The notes under the pieces were generated by a model. It had not been told where the DNA came from. It saw only the letters and a program-made list of their open reading frames with translations, and searched no databases. From an uncultured Christensenella sp. (GTDB lineage: Bacteria; Bacillota; Clostridia; Christensenellales; Borkfalkiaceae), in assembly GCA_910585785.1 (NCBI GenBank), contig CAJUEV010000001.1:1-64000 (forward strand): a stretch of 64,000 bases of DNA, read 5' to 3'. Position numbers and translations under genes: made by a program. Of the stretch, positions 40,847 to 50,936 are shown piece after piece; the first letter of the stretch is position 1, and each line of letters begins with the position of its first letter.

Positions 40847-42286
40847 TCAGTTTTCTCCTTCAACCTCGTTATTTTTCTTTTTACGAAATTTTAAAAATAT
40901 CTCTTTAATAAGTTTATAGTTAAACGCGCAATAAATTAAAAACAACCCGCAATATACGGCAAACCCTATCCACAGACTAAGCAGGCTTGCACATAAAACA
41001 AACCCTACCGTCATAAGCCCTTCAAAAATAAATTCTTTTATTATAACTACGCGAATGGTCTTTAAAACAAAAATTTCAGACAAAACCGAGTTGAACATTA
41101 TTACAAATAAAATACATATTAGAAGCAGCGTTAAATTGTTAAACACAAACGCGCACAATGAAAATAAGCCTATTCCAAGCGCAATTGAAACTCCGTTTGC
41201 CAGCAACATAAGTTTTTCTTTTCTAAAAACTTTTAAATAGTTGTTTGTCAACAAATTTACCTTAGAAGAAAAAATTATTATAGGCAGTAATATGCCCAAA
41301 TATACAAGACTTTCCGAGTATTTCGGCAACCATAAATTTAAAATCCAACATCCTATAAAATAGAATATCATCATAAAAAACAGTATGGGGGACAAAATAT
41401 TGCGTACGCTTTTATATAAATTAGGCAAGTTGTTAGGGTCAATTCTCTGCAAAGAAGGAAACATAACCACGCTTATTGCCGACACAAAAACAAGAAATAT
41501 ATTCGATACGCTGAAAGCGAAAGAAACTTTGCCGAATACCAACTCGTCCCAATGCCACTGAATAATCATTTTCGCGCTGCCAATCAAAAGCATTGCAGAC
41601 CAGTTTGCCATCATCAGGATTATTCCCGACGATATATTTATTTTCAACTCCGAAAACGCGTCTTTCGGACTTATGGGTTTGCCTATAAAAAGTTCTTTAT
41701 TATATATAATACCTATTACAATTCCTACTACATCGCCTATTAAATCGGCTATGCAATACCAATAAAAGTCGTTTAAGCGCAACACCAAAAACAAAACCAC
41801 AAACACGCCGTAAATAAGGCGTTGCGATATTGTAAGAATTACGTATTTATTTATTCTGTTGGTAATCTGGAACATATACGAACTGTACGTTCCTAAATTT
41901 TTGGTTATTATTCCAATCGCCACAAACACAAAAATCAGTTTATTTGGCAAATCGAAAACCGAAAGAGAAACTATTACGGAAATCAAAGTTATTATACTTG
42001 TAAAAACAAGCATAATAAAAACTTGCGAACGGATTTTGTTTTTGTCTAATTCGTCATAGTCGTATTTTGAATACTTTAATACAATGCCGTCCAAAAGTCC
42101 GAAATGCAAAATACCGACGTAACCGACGTAAAGCACGTACATCTGCCAATATGAATATTGAAACACGTCAATAAACTTTGGAACTATCAGCGTCAGGACA
42201 AAACTTACCGCCATTGATATAATTTGCGCCAAAATCGAAAAAACGACGTTTTTCGCAAATTTTTTTACTGTAATTTTTCTTGTCAT
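40847..42286 (-). CDS. Polysaccharide flippase (Wzx/MOP superfamily)
   Basis: The 479-residue membrane protein has about twelve to fourteen predicted transmembrane helices spread over its length and a short charged C-terminus ([14 protein letters not shown]). It fits the O-antigen/capsule repeat-unit flippases that carry undecaprenyl-linked oligosaccharide across the membrane. The [19 protein letters not shown] stretch after the second helix is typical of this group. With the EpsG-like polymerase encoded 3 kb upstream in the operon it would make a Wzx/Wzy-type export route. Specificity cannot be told. Confidence 0.88.
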   Translation of the reverse strand: MTRKITVKKFAKNVVFSILAQIISMAVSFVLTLIVPKFIDVFQYSYWQMYVLYVGYVGILHFGLLDGIVLKYSKYDYDELDKNKIRSQVFIMLVFTSIITLISVIVSLSVFDLPNKLIFVFVAIGIITKNLGTYSSYMFQITNRINKYVILTISQRLIYGVFVVLFLVLRLNDFYWYCIADLIGDVVGIVIGIIYNKELFIGKPISPKDAFSELKINISSGIILMMANWSAMLLIGSAKMIIQWHWDELVFGKVSFAFSVSNIFLVFVSAISVVMFPSLQRIDPNNLPNLYKSVRNILSPILFFMMIFYFIGCWILNLWLPKYSESLVYLGILLPIIIFSSKVNLLTNNYLKVFRKEKLMLLANGVSIALGIGLFSLCAFVFNNLTLLLICILFVIMFNSVLSEIFVLKTIRVVIIKEFIFEGLMTVGFVLCASLLSLWIGFAVYCGLFLIYCAFNYKLIKEIFLKFRKKKNNEVEGEN

Positions 42287-42290
42287 TTAC

Positions 42291-43241
42291 TTACTTTAAA
42301 TTAATTAATCCGGACTTCTTCTTTATTTTTTTGATGTTGTTCAAAGCTTTGAAATATTTACGTTTTAAAGAGCGGTAATCTTTTGAAGAAACACATTTTA
42401 TAAGCCAGCTTAATTTAAAAACGAAAATTATAGGCAGCAAGTTAAAAAGCGAAACGCCCGCATACTTGCGCAATACTATCAATTCACTTACCCTGAAATG
42501 GAAGACGCGGTTGGCAACGGAAGTTTTGCTTACCGAGCTATGATGATTGTGCAAAACCACCGCGTCCGGCGAAATCAGTGTGTACAAAGACAAATTCTCT
42601 AATTTGTACGCCATTATGTCTTCTTCGTTAAACAGAAAAACCGCTTCGTCCAGATAACCGGTATCGGCAAAAAATTCAGCCGTCGCTACATAGAAGCAAC
42701 CGTACGTCATACCAAAAAACTTGTAATCGGTTTTAAATTCGCAGTCTACCTTTTGATATCTGGGATGTTTTTTACAAAAACTTTTAGAATATTTTAAAAC
42801 AGACTTTTCAGCAATAAAATTTGCATAAGTCAGTTTGTTTCTTGCAAATTGCGACTCCTCGTCGGAATCGGGCGAATGGATTGACGGCGCAGCAACCCCG
42901 ACGGTCAAATCATTTTTTAACTTGTTTTCCAAAACGGAAATTGCGTCGTTTATCAATAAAATATCCGAATTTGTTACGCAGATAATATCGCAACCTTCGC
43001 TTACGGCGCGCTTAATGCCAATATTATTTCCGGCAGAAAACCCGTTGTTTTTTTCAGACTTCAAAAGCGTTACATAATAATCGTTTTTAAACTCGCGGCT
43101 GAAAATTTCCAAAGAGTTATCGGTAGAGCAATTGTCCACAACGTAAATTTTGTATTCTGTTTTGGTTTTTTCTTTTATACTTTTAACACAACTCAACACG
43201 TCGTCAGGCGTATTAAAATTAAGTACGATTATACCTACCAT
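42291..43241 (-). CDS. Family 2 glycosyltransferase
   Basis: The 316-residue protein has a GT-A domain beginning MVGIIVLNFNTPDDVLSCVKSI, the VVDNCSTDNS strand-loop, NNGFSAGNNIGIKRA and a metal-binding TNSD segment, features of GT2 enzymes of the rhamnosyl- or galactofuranosyltransferase style. A hydrophobic segment near residue 265 may hold it at the membrane. It should add one sugar to the undecaprenyl-linked repeat unit; with dTDP-rhamnose and UDP-galactofuranose made in this cluster, either is a candidate donor. It precedes the flippase gene by four bases. Confidence 0.88.
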   Translation of the reverse strand: MVGIIVLNFNTPDDVLSCVKSIKEKTKTEYKIYVVDNCSTDNSLEIFSREFKNDYYVTLLKSEKNNGFSAGNNIGIKRAVSEGCDIICVTNSDILLINDAISVLENKLKNDLTVGVAAPSIHSPDSDEESQFARNKLTYANFIAEKSVLKYSKSFCKKHPRYQKVDCEFKTDYKFFGMTYGCFYVATAEFFADTGYLDEAVFLFNEEDIMAYKLENLSLYTLISPDAVVLHNHHSSVSKTSVANRVFHFRVSELIVLRKYAGVSLFNLLPIIFVFKLSWLIKCVSSKDYRSLKRKYFKALNNIKKIKKKSGLINLK

Positions 43242-43254
43242 AATTTATCCGCAT

Positions 43255-44133
43255 TTACATTAACTCGTCTTTAATATCAATGTAATCAATATCAATAAGT
43301 TTATTTAGTTTGGCAGAATCAAGCCAGCCGTTTTTAACTTCTATTTTCTCTAAATATTCCGGCCAAGGAGTAAAAACAACTTTACTTTTATATTTTTTAC
43401 AAATCAAATTTGCAATTTCAAGCAGGGTATAAGCGTTGCCGCCTATATTGAAAATTTGGTTGTCGGTTGACTGTGAAACTGCTCCGAAATACAAAACTTC
43501 GCATATATTGCGGACGTGGGTAAACGTACGCACGCTGCTTCCGTCTCCGAATAAAGTAATTTCGCCCTTTTTGCTTTGTTCTACAAGATTTGCAATTATG
43601 CCGTACCTGTTTGAACTTGGATTAAGTTCGCCGAAAGGTATTGCAATTCTGAAAACCGTATAATTTATTCCGAATAACCGCCCGTAAAGTTTCAATGCGT
43701 TTTCGGCGAATATCTTATTTAAAGCGTATATGCTTTTACCTTCAAGCAAATCCGTTTCTTTCAGTTTATCTTCACCGTCTTTATAAACCAATCTTGAAGA
43801 AGGATAAATTATTTTACACTTTGAATTTTTAAGTTTGACGGCGTCTAATATTTTGATGAGAATTTTTTCATTTATATCAATAAAACGATTTGGCTCTTTC
43901 ATACTTAACGCGGCACCCGTCAAACCTGTAAATATGAAAACCGCGTCGCAATCGAAATCTATTTTTTTTATATCGTTTTCATCCTGCAAGTCAGTTTGAA
44001 AATAATTTTTTAATCCGTCAAAAGATTTATCCTGAATATCGTATAAATTAAGCGTGACATTTTTATTGCGCAGAAAAAAAGCAAAATTTCTTGCCAAACT
44101 GCTATTAGCGCCGATAATAGAAAATTTCTGCAT
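43255..44133 (-). CDS. NAD-dependent sugar epimerase/dehydratase family protein
   Basis: The 292-residue protein has an N-terminal nucleotide fold (FSIIGANSSLARNFA), YPSSRLVY, the catalytic pair in SIYALNKIFAE (Tyr and Lys) and GDGSSVRTFTHVRN, which mark extended short-chain dehydrogenases acting on nucleotide sugars. Which step it carries out is not clear. I use the ATG at 44133, preceded by AAGGGAGAG; an ATG 30 bases upstream would lengthen the N-terminus without homology. Its first bases overlap the end of the preceding glycosyltransferase gene. Confidence 0.82.
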   Translation of the reverse strand: MQKFSIIGANSSLARNFAFFLRNKNVTLNLYDIQDKSFDGLKNYFQTDLQDENDIKKIDFDCDAVFIFTGLTGAALSMKEPNRFIDINEKILIKILDAVKLKNSKCKIIYPSSRLVYKDGEDKLKETDLLEGKSIYALNKIFAENALKLYGRLFGINYTVFRIAIPFGELNPSSNRYGIIANLVEQSKKGEITLFGDGSSVRTFTHVRNICEVLYFGAVSQSTDNQIFNIGGNAYTLLEIANLICKKYKSKVVFTPWPEYLEKIEVKNGWLDSAKLNKLIDIDYIDIKDELM

Positions 44134-44134
44134 T

Positions 44135-45175
44135 TTACTCTCCCTTTCCGTCGATTTCGGCAAATAAATCTTTCAGGACGGAATTCGGTTTAAAAAATTC
44201 GGAATATTCGCGCGCATTCTTCTTCATTTCAAGCAACAAGCCGCGGTTATCCAACAATTGTCGAATACAATTTTCAAGCCCGCTTTTATCGTTTAAATCG
44301 AATATGAAACCCGTTTTGCCGTGTTGAATAATTTCTGAATTATAATGCCAGTCGCTTGCAATTACAGGAACTCCGCCCGTTAAGCACTCCACCACGCCTA
44401 TCGGAAAGCCTTCCCCCGGATAATACGTGGGGAAAAGCATTGCGTCAAATTCAGCCAACTTATTTATTACGCCCTCGCCGTTTAAATAATCGTTTTTAAA
44501 GATATAACTTTCGGTGCCCTCAGTTATTTCGTCAAATTCGTTTTTATAATCTTTATACGGCGGTCCGAAAATATCCAATGTACATAAAACAGCCTCTTTA
44601 TTGATATTTTTTACCGCTTCTACCGCAGAAGTAATGCCTTTTTCCTTACATACCCTTGAATAAGTGCACAGTTTTAACACACCGTTATTTATTTCGGGCT
44701 CGAATTTTTCAGATAAAACTCTTTTTGTAAAAACGGGCGCGTAATAAACTTTTGTACCCTTGTCCGAAAAGAATTCCGCCATCTTTTTTGTTTCAAAAAA
44801 AATAGCGTCGATTTTTCCAAACAGAGGCAGCAATTTTTTCTGAGCGCCGCCGTCATACAACAAACTTCCGCCGACTATCGGCCATAACACGCGGTATTTA
44901 TGTTTTTTCTTTAATTTTGCAACCACGGGCAAAATATATTTTGCTGCGTTTACGCCCAACAGCATTACCACGTTTTCGGTATTTTTCAACTGTTTAAACA
45001 GTGATAAATAAGAAGTTATTATTTTTTTGCGCCATTGCGCCGTATCTAACGTAACAATATTTTCGGCGCCGTATTTTTCCGCAAGATAGTGATAATAATC
45101 TCTTGATTTTGAAGTTTGTCCGTTATGAGCTTCTTCCCCAAAACAGAAATTACCTATTAATAAAATCTTTTTCAT
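44135..45175 (-). CDS. Family 4 glycosyltransferase
   Basis: The 346-residue GT-B enzyme has a C-terminal half with the GT4 pattern: LCTYSRVCKEKGI, the donor-binding FPTYYPGEGFPIGVVECLTGGVPVIASDW (containing the EX7E-type motif) and NDKSGLENCI. The N-terminal domain is short and starts ILLIGNFCFGEEAHNGQTSKSRDYY. It should add a sugar to the lipid-linked repeat. The ATG at 45175 overlaps the TAA of the upstream EpsG-like gene by one base, which supports this start and coupled translation. Confidence 0.9.
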   Translation of the reverse strand: MKKILLIGNFCFGEEAHNGQTSKSRDYYHYLAEKYGAENIVTLDTAQWRKKIITSYLSLFKQLKNTENVVMLLGVNAAKYILPVVAKLKKKHKYRVLWPIVGGSLLYDGGAQKKLLPLFGKIDAIFFETKKMAEFFSDKGTKVYYAPVFTKRVLSEKFEPEINNGVLKLCTYSRVCKEKGITSAVEAVKNINKEAVLCTLDIFGPPYKDYKNEFDEITEGTESYIFKNDYLNGEGVINKLAEFDAMLFPTYYPGEGFPIGVVECLTGGVPVIASDWHYNSEIIQHGKTGFIFDLNDKSGLENCIRQLLDNRGLLLEMKKNAREYSEFFKPNSVLKDLFAEIDGKGE

Positions 45176-46233
45176 TAAAAATATTTCCTGAATAACCAAT
45201 TACATTGAAGCACCGGCTTCAATACTATATCGTAATAAAGTCCCGAGCAAAGCTGATTATAAAATACAAAAGTTATAGACGCTATTAAAGCAACCGCTAC
45301 AAAAATTTGTTGCATACTTATTTCAGACAATTTTTTGCACTTATAATCCAATAAAAAAGCGTAAAAAATTATGAAAACGTTGCGTATAAATCTTGCGCTT
45401 GTACCGTTCATAATTATGAAAGGTAAAAACAGCGACGAAATAATAAGAAATTTGAATTTAGCCGATTGCATATTGTTTTTGAATTTAAGCACCGCCAAAA
45501 ACAAAAAGAACAGATATACGGCGCAATATTGAAAAAACGTAGAATACACATAGTCGAAAGTGTATCTTGCAAATCTGTCCAGATGCAGCAAAAGCAACAA
45601 ATTTACTAAAATTTCCTGATTTATAATCAAGAAAACTATTATCGCAAATAAAACGGCTGTTACTACCGCCAATATCCTTGTTCGCTTTATAATAACCAAA
45701 AAGAACAGAGAGTAGATTATTACAGACAAATGGAACAACGAACCTAAAACAACGAATAAAAAGTATTTTAAAACATTTTTTACCGTTTTCGAATTATTGT
45801 CCAACAAATAATGCAATCCGAACAGAACGAACGCAAAAGCCAAAAAATTGCGGTACTGAACTACGTCGAAAACAAACGGATAAATCAGATAACAGGCAAA
45901 CGACAAAGCAAGGTTATTTGTAAGATAACTTAGCGCTTTTGTAAAAATAAACAGGCAAACGGCGGAAATTATAACAAGGAAAACCTGATAAGAAAGCCCC
46001 AATGCCGCGGATAATTTAATCAACGCAAAAAAACCGATTTCAAAATAATCGTTTTCCCTGCCGTATTTTATATCGTTATACGCCGCTTCATAATTTTCAT
46101 AGTCGGCGTTTGAATAGTTTAATCCGAACAGTATCCACGAAAATACAAACAATAGAATAAAAACTATATATCTCGGTTTTATATTAAAATGGTGTTTTTT
46201 TAAACTATTTTGTTTTACATCGGAGGACAACAT
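45175..46233 (-). CDS. EpsG/Wzy-like polysaccharide polymerase
   Basis: The 352-residue membrane protein has about nine to ten predicted transmembrane helices and matches the EpsG family, whose members join repeat units during exopolysaccharide formation. Landmarks are the early extracytoplasmic segment NADYENYEAAYNDI and the FDVVQYRNFLAFAFVLFGLHYL helix, the latter typical of EpsG proteins. It is the only polymerase candidate in the cluster. A cytoplasmic basic N-terminus of about 20 residues precedes the first helix. Confidence 0.85.
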   Translation of the reverse strand: MLSSDVKQNSLKKHHFNIKPRYIVFILLFVFSWILFGLNYSNADYENYEAAYNDIKYGRENDYFEIGFFALIKLSAALGLSYQVFLVIISAVCLFIFTKALSYLTNNLALSFACYLIYPFVFDVVQYRNFLAFAFVLFGLHYLLDNNSKTVKNVLKYFLFVVLGSLFHLSVIIYSLFFLVIIKRTRILAVVTAVLFAIIVFLIINQEILVNLLLLLHLDRFARYTFDYVYSTFFQYCAVYLFFLFLAVLKFKNNMQSAKFKFLIISSLFLPFIIMNGTSARFIRNVFIIFYAFLLDYKCKKLSEISMQQIFVAVALIASITFVFYNQLCSGLYYDIVLKPVLQCNWLFRKYF

Positions 46234-46249
46234 AAATCAACACTCTTAC

Positions 46250-46840
46250 TTACTTTATTCTTTCCCAAGTTTTGGTATTAAAATTATACCTTTTAATGGG
46301 CGCGGCAGGCACTCCTCCCCACATTTCGTACGGCGGAACGGATTTGTTTACTACGGCGCCCGCCGCAATTATAGACCATTCGCCTATCGTAACACCCGGC
46401 AAAATTATCAAGCGCTCGCCAATCCAGCAGTTTTCACCTATTTCAACGGCGTTATGCGTCAATTTTTGTTCGCCGTAAGGTATGCCAATTTCGGGATTGG
46501 TTCCGTGATTTTCGGAAGTGATTAAAATATTACTTGCCATCAACACATTTTTGCGGATTGTTATGCTGTCGTTACACAAAATCCTGACATTGTCGCACAG
46601 ATAGCAATCTTCTTCAATAGTTACGTTGCATAAATATTTTTCATCCGCAAACGAGGGATAAAATTTAACTTCAAAATTATCGCCTATTCTGACGCGGTCG
46701 GAAACGAATAAAAATTTTCTTTTATTGACAAAAGAATGTTTTCCTATATAAACGTTTTTTCCGATATTTTTATTAAAATTCCTCAGTTTGGGATTACGGA
46801 TAAAACTATAAATAATTTTTAATTTTTGTTTTAAAGACAT
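46250..46840 (-). CDS. Left-handed beta-helix acyltransferase, probably sugar O-acetyltransferase
   Basis: The 196-residue protein consists largely of hexapeptide repeats (IGKNVYIGKHSFV, VTIEEDCYLCDNVRI, ITIRKNVLMASNI, VEIGENCWIGERLIILPGVTIGEWSIIAAGAVV) and has the family's catalytic NHG-type segment TSENHGTNPE. Such enzymes transfer acetyl from acetyl-CoA to a sugar hydroxyl, decorating the polymer. It begins two bases after the upstream epimerase gene. An N-acetyltransferase role on an amino sugar made by the PglE-like aminotransferase cannot be excluded. Confidence 0.88.
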   Translation of the reverse strand: MSLKQKLKIIYSFIRNPKLRNFNKNIGKNVYIGKHSFVNKRKFLFVSDRVRIGDNFEVKFYPSFADEKYLCNVTIEEDCYLCDNVRILCNDSITIRKNVLMASNILITSENHGTNPEIGIPYGEQKLTHNAVEIGENCWIGERLIILPGVTIGEWSIIAAGAVVNKSVPPYEMWGGVPAAPIKRYNFNTKTWERIK

Positions 46841-46842
46841 TT

Positions 46843-47688
46843 TTATCCTTTATTGTTTTGCAATATCTTTTTAATTTTGCCGTTATCGCCGTACACTTCG
46901 GGCGAATCATAAGGTCTGTCCGGAAATTTGCCGTAGTCCAAACGGATATTCAAATTTCGCTCGCGTATAAACGACTCTACCTTTTCTGCCAAAGGAACCG
47001 CCGTACCAGAACAGCAATTAATTATACCGTTTATTTCGGTTTGCAAACTTGCAAGGGCGATTTGCTTTGATATTTCGCTTACAGGCAAAAAATCGTACTT
47101 GCTTTTACCCGATGTAAACGGAAACAATTTTTGTCCGTTGCGCTCCGCCGCTAAAATTTTTGAAAATATCGAACTGCTGTTTTCATCGTCGCCGCAGATA
47201 TAATATCCCCTTAACCATTTAAACGAAACGTCCTTAAACTCTCTGCCGATTAATTCGGATAAAGCCGTTTGCAACGCGTTCTTGGCAATTCCGTATTGCG
47301 ACATAGGTTTACAGGGGGTAAACTCGTCTATTTTGCCGATATGATACCCCACCTCGTGCATACTGCCCATAACCGACAGATTTTTTAAACCGCCTTTAAG
47401 CATATTGTGCAAAAAATCGAAATGCGCGGATAAATCCGACATATGCTCCAAAGCGTTATGCGCAAAGCCTTTACGCCAAGCCAAATGTATAAGCAAATCC
47501 GGCTCGCCCAAATCTTTATATATGTTTTCGTTGAATTCAAAAATATTTTTGTTTATAAAACGGGCGCGGGAAGGTATATTTGAATTACATAAATCCACGC
47601 AGTGCACGTCATAACCGTTATTCAATAAAAACTCAACGACGTGGCTGCCCAAATAACCGTTTGCGCCGGTCAATAGAACTTTTTTCAT
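46843..47688 (-). CDS. NAD-dependent nucleotide-sugar epimerase/reductase
   Basis: The 281-residue extended short-chain dehydrogenase has the nucleotide-binding motif GANGYLGSHVVEFLL, the HLAWRKGF segment, GSMHEVGYH and a catalytic SQYGIAKNALQ (Tyr and Lys). The HLAW and SMHEVG signatures recall 4-keto reductases making dTDP-6-deoxyhexoses, but the substrate here is not established. It lies three bases before the acyltransferase gene and two bases after the preceding gene, within the operon. Confidence 0.85.
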   Translation of the reverse strand: MKKVLLTGANGYLGSHVVEFLLNNGYDVHCVDLCNSNIPSRARFINKNIFEFNENIYKDLGEPDLLIHLAWRKGFAHNALEHMSDLSAHFDFLHNMLKGGLKNLSVMGSMHEVGYHIGKIDEFTPCKPMSQYGIAKNALQTALSELIGREFKDVSFKWLRGYYICGDDENSSSIFSKILAAERNGQKLFPFTSGKSKYDFLPVSEISKQIALASLQTEINGIINCCSGTAVPLAEKVESFIRERNLNIRLDYGKFPDRPYDSPEVYGDNGKIKKILQNNKG

Positions 47689-47690
47689 AC

Positions 47691-48509
47691 CTACTCCGAA
47701 TAAAATTTAAACCCGTGTTTTATCAAAGATTTTTTAAGCGAACTTTTGAATTTTCTGGGTAGCATTTCAACGACGCGTATTTTAAATGCCTCTGAAAATC
47801 CCATTTTTTTTCTTACCGCATAGCCGCGGAAAATCTTTTCCTTCTTTAAAAATTTTACGCCCTCTCCGGTGTATTTTCCCTTTACTATCGTATGGCACAA
47901 AGGATATACGGAAACCGTATAATACAAATTCAACGTTTCGTTCATAACGCTTTGTGAAAAAGATTCGTGCTGGAAAGAAACTTCAAATTCCCAAGGATTA
48001 TCTTTACGGTTTTCCGTAAGTTTTTTCAGTAAAGACGTTTTCCAGATACAAGGCATTACGTTTATGGCATATTCCAAGGAATTATCTATCTTCAAAAAGT
48101 TTTTATAATTTTTAAATCTTTTGTAATACCTTTTTTTATCCGGTTGTTTATACAAGCTGCAATAATCAACGGATTCGTTTTTCAAAACCTCAATAAGTTT
48201 AGAAAAATCCTCGTTTTTTATTTCTTTTTTGGGTAAAAAGTCAGCCATTAAAAGCAAAACATATTCGCTTGAACATTCGCTTACGAATTTATTTATGCCT
48301 TCGGAATAGCACATATCGCCTATTTGAAATATTTTGACGAACTTTGTTTCGGGATTAAGACGATTTGTAACCAAATATACGGGGGCGTCAACTTTCCAAT
48401 ATTTGTTAAAACAATAATCGCAAGCTTCCCACGTATCCGAAAATCCGTCATAGGACATTATTAAAACCGTCATATCCAACGGTAAATTTGTTTGCTTATC
48501 TTCCGACAT
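47691..48509 (-). CDS. Probable GT-A-type glycosyltransferase, unassigned family
   Basis: The 272-residue protein is soluble, starts MTVLIMSYDGFSDTW after a short tail, and contains CSSEYVLLLMADFLP, where the Asp-containing strand resembles the metal-binding site of GT-A enzymes. The C-terminal 60 residues are strongly basic, which would favour binding to the membrane surface. I do not recognise the family with confidence; its place among glycosyltransferase genes and the fold-like pattern support the call. It stands two bases before an epimerase gene and 48 bases after the UDP-glucose dehydrogenase gene. Confidence 0.6.
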   Translation of the reverse strand: MSEDKQTNLPLDMTVLIMSYDGFSDTWEACDYCFNKYWKVDAPVYLVTNRLNPETKFVKIFQIGDMCYSEGINKFVSECSSEYVLLLMADFLPKKEIKNEDFSKLIEVLKNESVDYCSLYKQPDKKRYYKRFKNYKNFLKIDNSLEYAINVMPCIWKTSLLKKLTENRKDNPWEFEVSFQHESFSQSVMNETLNLYYTVSVYPLCHTIVKGKYTGEGVKFLKKEKIFRGYAVRKKMGFSEAFKIRVVEMLPRKFKSSLKKSLIKHGFKFYSE

Positions 48510-48557
48510 TTTTCACCTTGATTCCATAAAACGATAAGTGTATAAACCTTAACGGAC

Positions 48558-49736
48558 TTAATCCCTTGAAAAGATATCTCTTGTGTAAACTTTTTCTTTT
48601 ACGCTGTTAAGCGCTTCTTCCAATCTGTTGGCGACAATCAAAGTGGAACGGTTTTTGAATTTTTCAAAATCGTTTACCACTTCGCAACCGTTATACTTAT
48701 CGGCGGGCAGCGTAGGCTCGAAAATCCATATTTTTAAACCTTTGGACAATATTCTTTGAATTATCCCCTGAATGGCGCTTTGCCTGAAATTATCCGAGCC
48801 GGACTTCATTGTAAGACGATAAACGCCCAAAACGGGGTTGTCCGAACGCTTTAATATTTTTTCTATTTCGTCAGCAATAAAGTCCTTGCGCGTTTCGTTT
48901 GAAGAAACTATTGCGGAAATTAAATTTTCGGGAACGTTTTTAAAATTTGCCTTCAACTGTTTGGTATCTTTCGGCAAGCAATAGCCGCCGTAGCCAAACG
49001 ACGGATTGTTATAATGAGCGCCTATACGCGGGTCAAGACAAACACCGTCAATAACCGATTTTGTATCAAGCCCCTTAGACTCGCAATACGTATCAAGCTC
49101 GTTAAAGTAAGAAACACGAAGCGCAAGATATGTGTTGGCAAAAAGTTTAACCGCCTCCGCTTCCGTCGAATCCATATATATGACGGGGATGTTTTCTTTT
49201 ATTGCGCCTTGCTTCAAAAGTTCGGCAAACTTTTCTCCGTCGGCGCTTTTTTCGCCTATTATAATTCTTGAAGGGTATAAATTGTCGTAAAGAGCCTTTC
49301 CTTCGCGTAGAAATTCAGGCGAGAAAAATATGTGCGCACCTTTATATTTTTTTCTTATACTTTTTGTATATCCAACAGGTATAGTGGACTTTATGACCAT
49401 TTTTGCCGAAGGATTTACCGACAAAACAAGCTCGATAACCTCCTCTACGTGAGATGTATCAAAAGAGTTTATTTCATCGTCATAATTTGTAGGCGCGGCT
49501 ATCACAACAAAATCCGCATTTTTATATGCGGTTTTGCCGTCAAGCGTCGCAACCAAATCAAGATTTTTTTCTGCAAGATATTTTTCTATGAATTTATCCT
49601 GAATGGGACAGATTTTTTTATTTAGTTTTTCAACTTTTTCGGGTATGACGTCAACTGCAACTACGCTGTTATGCTGCGCTAAAAGCACTGCCAGCGACAG
49701 TCCGACATATCCCGTTCCCGCAACTGCGATTTTCAT
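48558..49736 (-). CDS. ugd: UDP-glucose 6-dehydrogenase (nucleotide-sugar dehydrogenase)
   Basis: The enzyme oxidises UDP-glucose twice with NAD to UDP-glucuronate, giving an acidic sugar for the polymer. The 392-residue length fits the short bacterial form. Landmarks are [33 protein letters not shown], the [17 protein letters not shown] segment, and the catalytic loop [15 protein letters not shown] with Cys253. C-terminal [17 protein letters not shown] binds the sugar nucleotide in relatives. UDP-glucose is the most usual substrate of enzymes with the [15 protein letters not shown] loop, but UDP-ManNAc cannot be fully ruled out. Confidence 0.92.
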   Translation of the reverse strand: MKIAVAGTGYVGLSLAVLLAQHNSVVAVDVIPEKVEKLNKKICPIQDKFIEKYLAEKNLDLVATLDGKTAYKNADFVVIAAPTNYDDEINSFDTSHVEEVIELVLSVNPSAKMVIKSTIPVGYTKSIRKKYKGAHIFFSPEFLREGKALYDNLYPSRIIIGEKSADGEKFAELLKQGAIKENIPVIYMDSTEAEAVKLFANTYLALRVSYFNELDTYCESKGLDTKSVIDGVCLDPRIGAHYNNPSFGYGGYCLPKDTKQLKANFKNVPENLISAIVSSNETRKDFIADEIEKILKRSDNPVLGVYRLTMKSGSDNFRQSAIQGIIQRILSKGLKIWIFEPTLPADKYNGCEVVNDFEKFKNRSTLIVANRLEEALNSVKEKVYTRDIFSRD

Positions 49737-49754
49737 AACTAACTTCCTCGGTTT

Positions 49755-50927
49755 TTATCTTGTGGAATCCGCCTTTTCCCAAGTGGGCTTAGATTTGCCC
49801 GTAAGTTGTTTAAAAGCGCCGACAATCTGCGCCAACACCGTCATTACGTAGTAACCTAAAATCCTTAAAGGCTTAAATTTGAAAGTATATCTTGTTGCAA
49901 TAATACCTACCAGCAATGCAAGCAATTGCAACCCGACTAAAATACCGCCCGCGATGTAAAATCCGATTGCCGTAAAAACAACGCTGGCTACAAAAAATAT
50001 GAGGTGATTTAACCAAATTAAATACCTGCACGTTCTGTGTCCGAAATAGAAAACGCTGAACCATTTGTATTTGAAAATATTAAGCGGCTTCCAACAATCT
50101 TTAAAAATATCTAAAATAGTTCTGTTCATACGGACTTTTCTTTTAAACTCGTCCGTATTCGTTTCGCCCGCCTTTTCAAAGGAAATTGCTTCCGGATTGA
50201 AAAGAGCTTTCTTTTTGTTCAAAGCATAATAGTAAGGCATTGCGCTGTCGTGACAGTCTATCGGTTTAATATCTATATACTCGTTATTTCTTACGGCGTA
50301 TATCGAACCGTTGCCCGCCGTTATGGTTTGCAATCTGGACTCGACGTCTCTCAACTTCATTTCCAAATTCCAATACGAAGACTCCGTTTCGGAAGTTTTA
50401 TTGTCATCGTTGGTATAAACTAATTTTCCGCAAACGTACACAGTTTTTTCATCTTTAAACGAAGAAACCAATTCGCGGATTGCTTTTGCTTCAAAAAGCG
50501 CGTTGGCGTCCGTCATTACAAGTATTTCACCGGTCGAAATTTTTTGCGCTTCGTTCTGGGCGTTCGTTTTGCCCTTATGCTCCTTAGCCTTATATAGTAC
50601 GATATTAAAATCGCTGTGCTCTTCAATAAATTTTTCTACTATTTCGTTTGTTCTGTCAGTACAAAAATCCGACGCTACGATAATTTGCAACTTTTCCTTT
50701 GGATAATCTATTTCCAGGGCGTTCAATAATTTTTTTTCTATAACCTTTTCTTCGTTATGCGCAACAATCATATACGAAACCGAAGGTTCGTAATCAGACG
50801 TTTTCGCCAATTTTTCAGGTTTGATTATTTTATCTGCAATCAACAGAAAAACAGGGTAACCTATCATTGCGTAAAACACAAAGAAAAATGTAATTGACAT
50901 TATTACTATGCAAGCTATCATAACCAA
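49755..50927 (-). CDS. Membrane-bound family 2 glycosyltransferase
   Basis: The 390-residue protein has an N-terminal transmembrane helix (about residues 3-27), a GT2 domain with YMIVAHNEEKVIEKKLLNAL, VASDFCTDRTNE, MTDANALFE and AGNGSIYAVRN, and two or three C-terminal helices (about residues 290-360). This layout resembles processive or polyprenyl-phosphate-linked GT2 enzymes such as IcaA-like synthases, though the QxxRW motif is not clearly present (RKVRMNRT stands in its place). It probably adds a sugar to the lipid-linked intermediate. It is ten bases after the ATP-grasp gene. Confidence 0.85.
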   Translation of the reverse strand: MVMIACIVIMSITFFFVFYAMIGYPVFLLIADKIIKPEKLAKTSDYEPSVSYMIVAHNEEKVIEKKLLNALEIDYPKEKLQIIVASDFCTDRTNEIVEKFIEEHSDFNIVLYKAKEHKGKTNAQNEAQKISTGEILVMTDANALFEAKAIRELVSSFKDEKTVYVCGKLVYTNDDNKTSETESSYWNLEMKLRDVESRLQTITAGNGSIYAVRNNEYIDIKPIDCHDSAMPYYYALNKKKALFNPEAISFEKAGETNTDEFKRKVRMNRTILDIFKDCWKPLNIFKYKWFSVFYFGHRTCRYLIWLNHLIFFVASVVFTAIGFYIAGGILVGLQLLALLVGIIATRYTFKFKPLRILGYYVMTVLAQIVGAFKQLTGKSKPTWEKADSTR

Positions 50928-50936
50928 TTAATTTTA

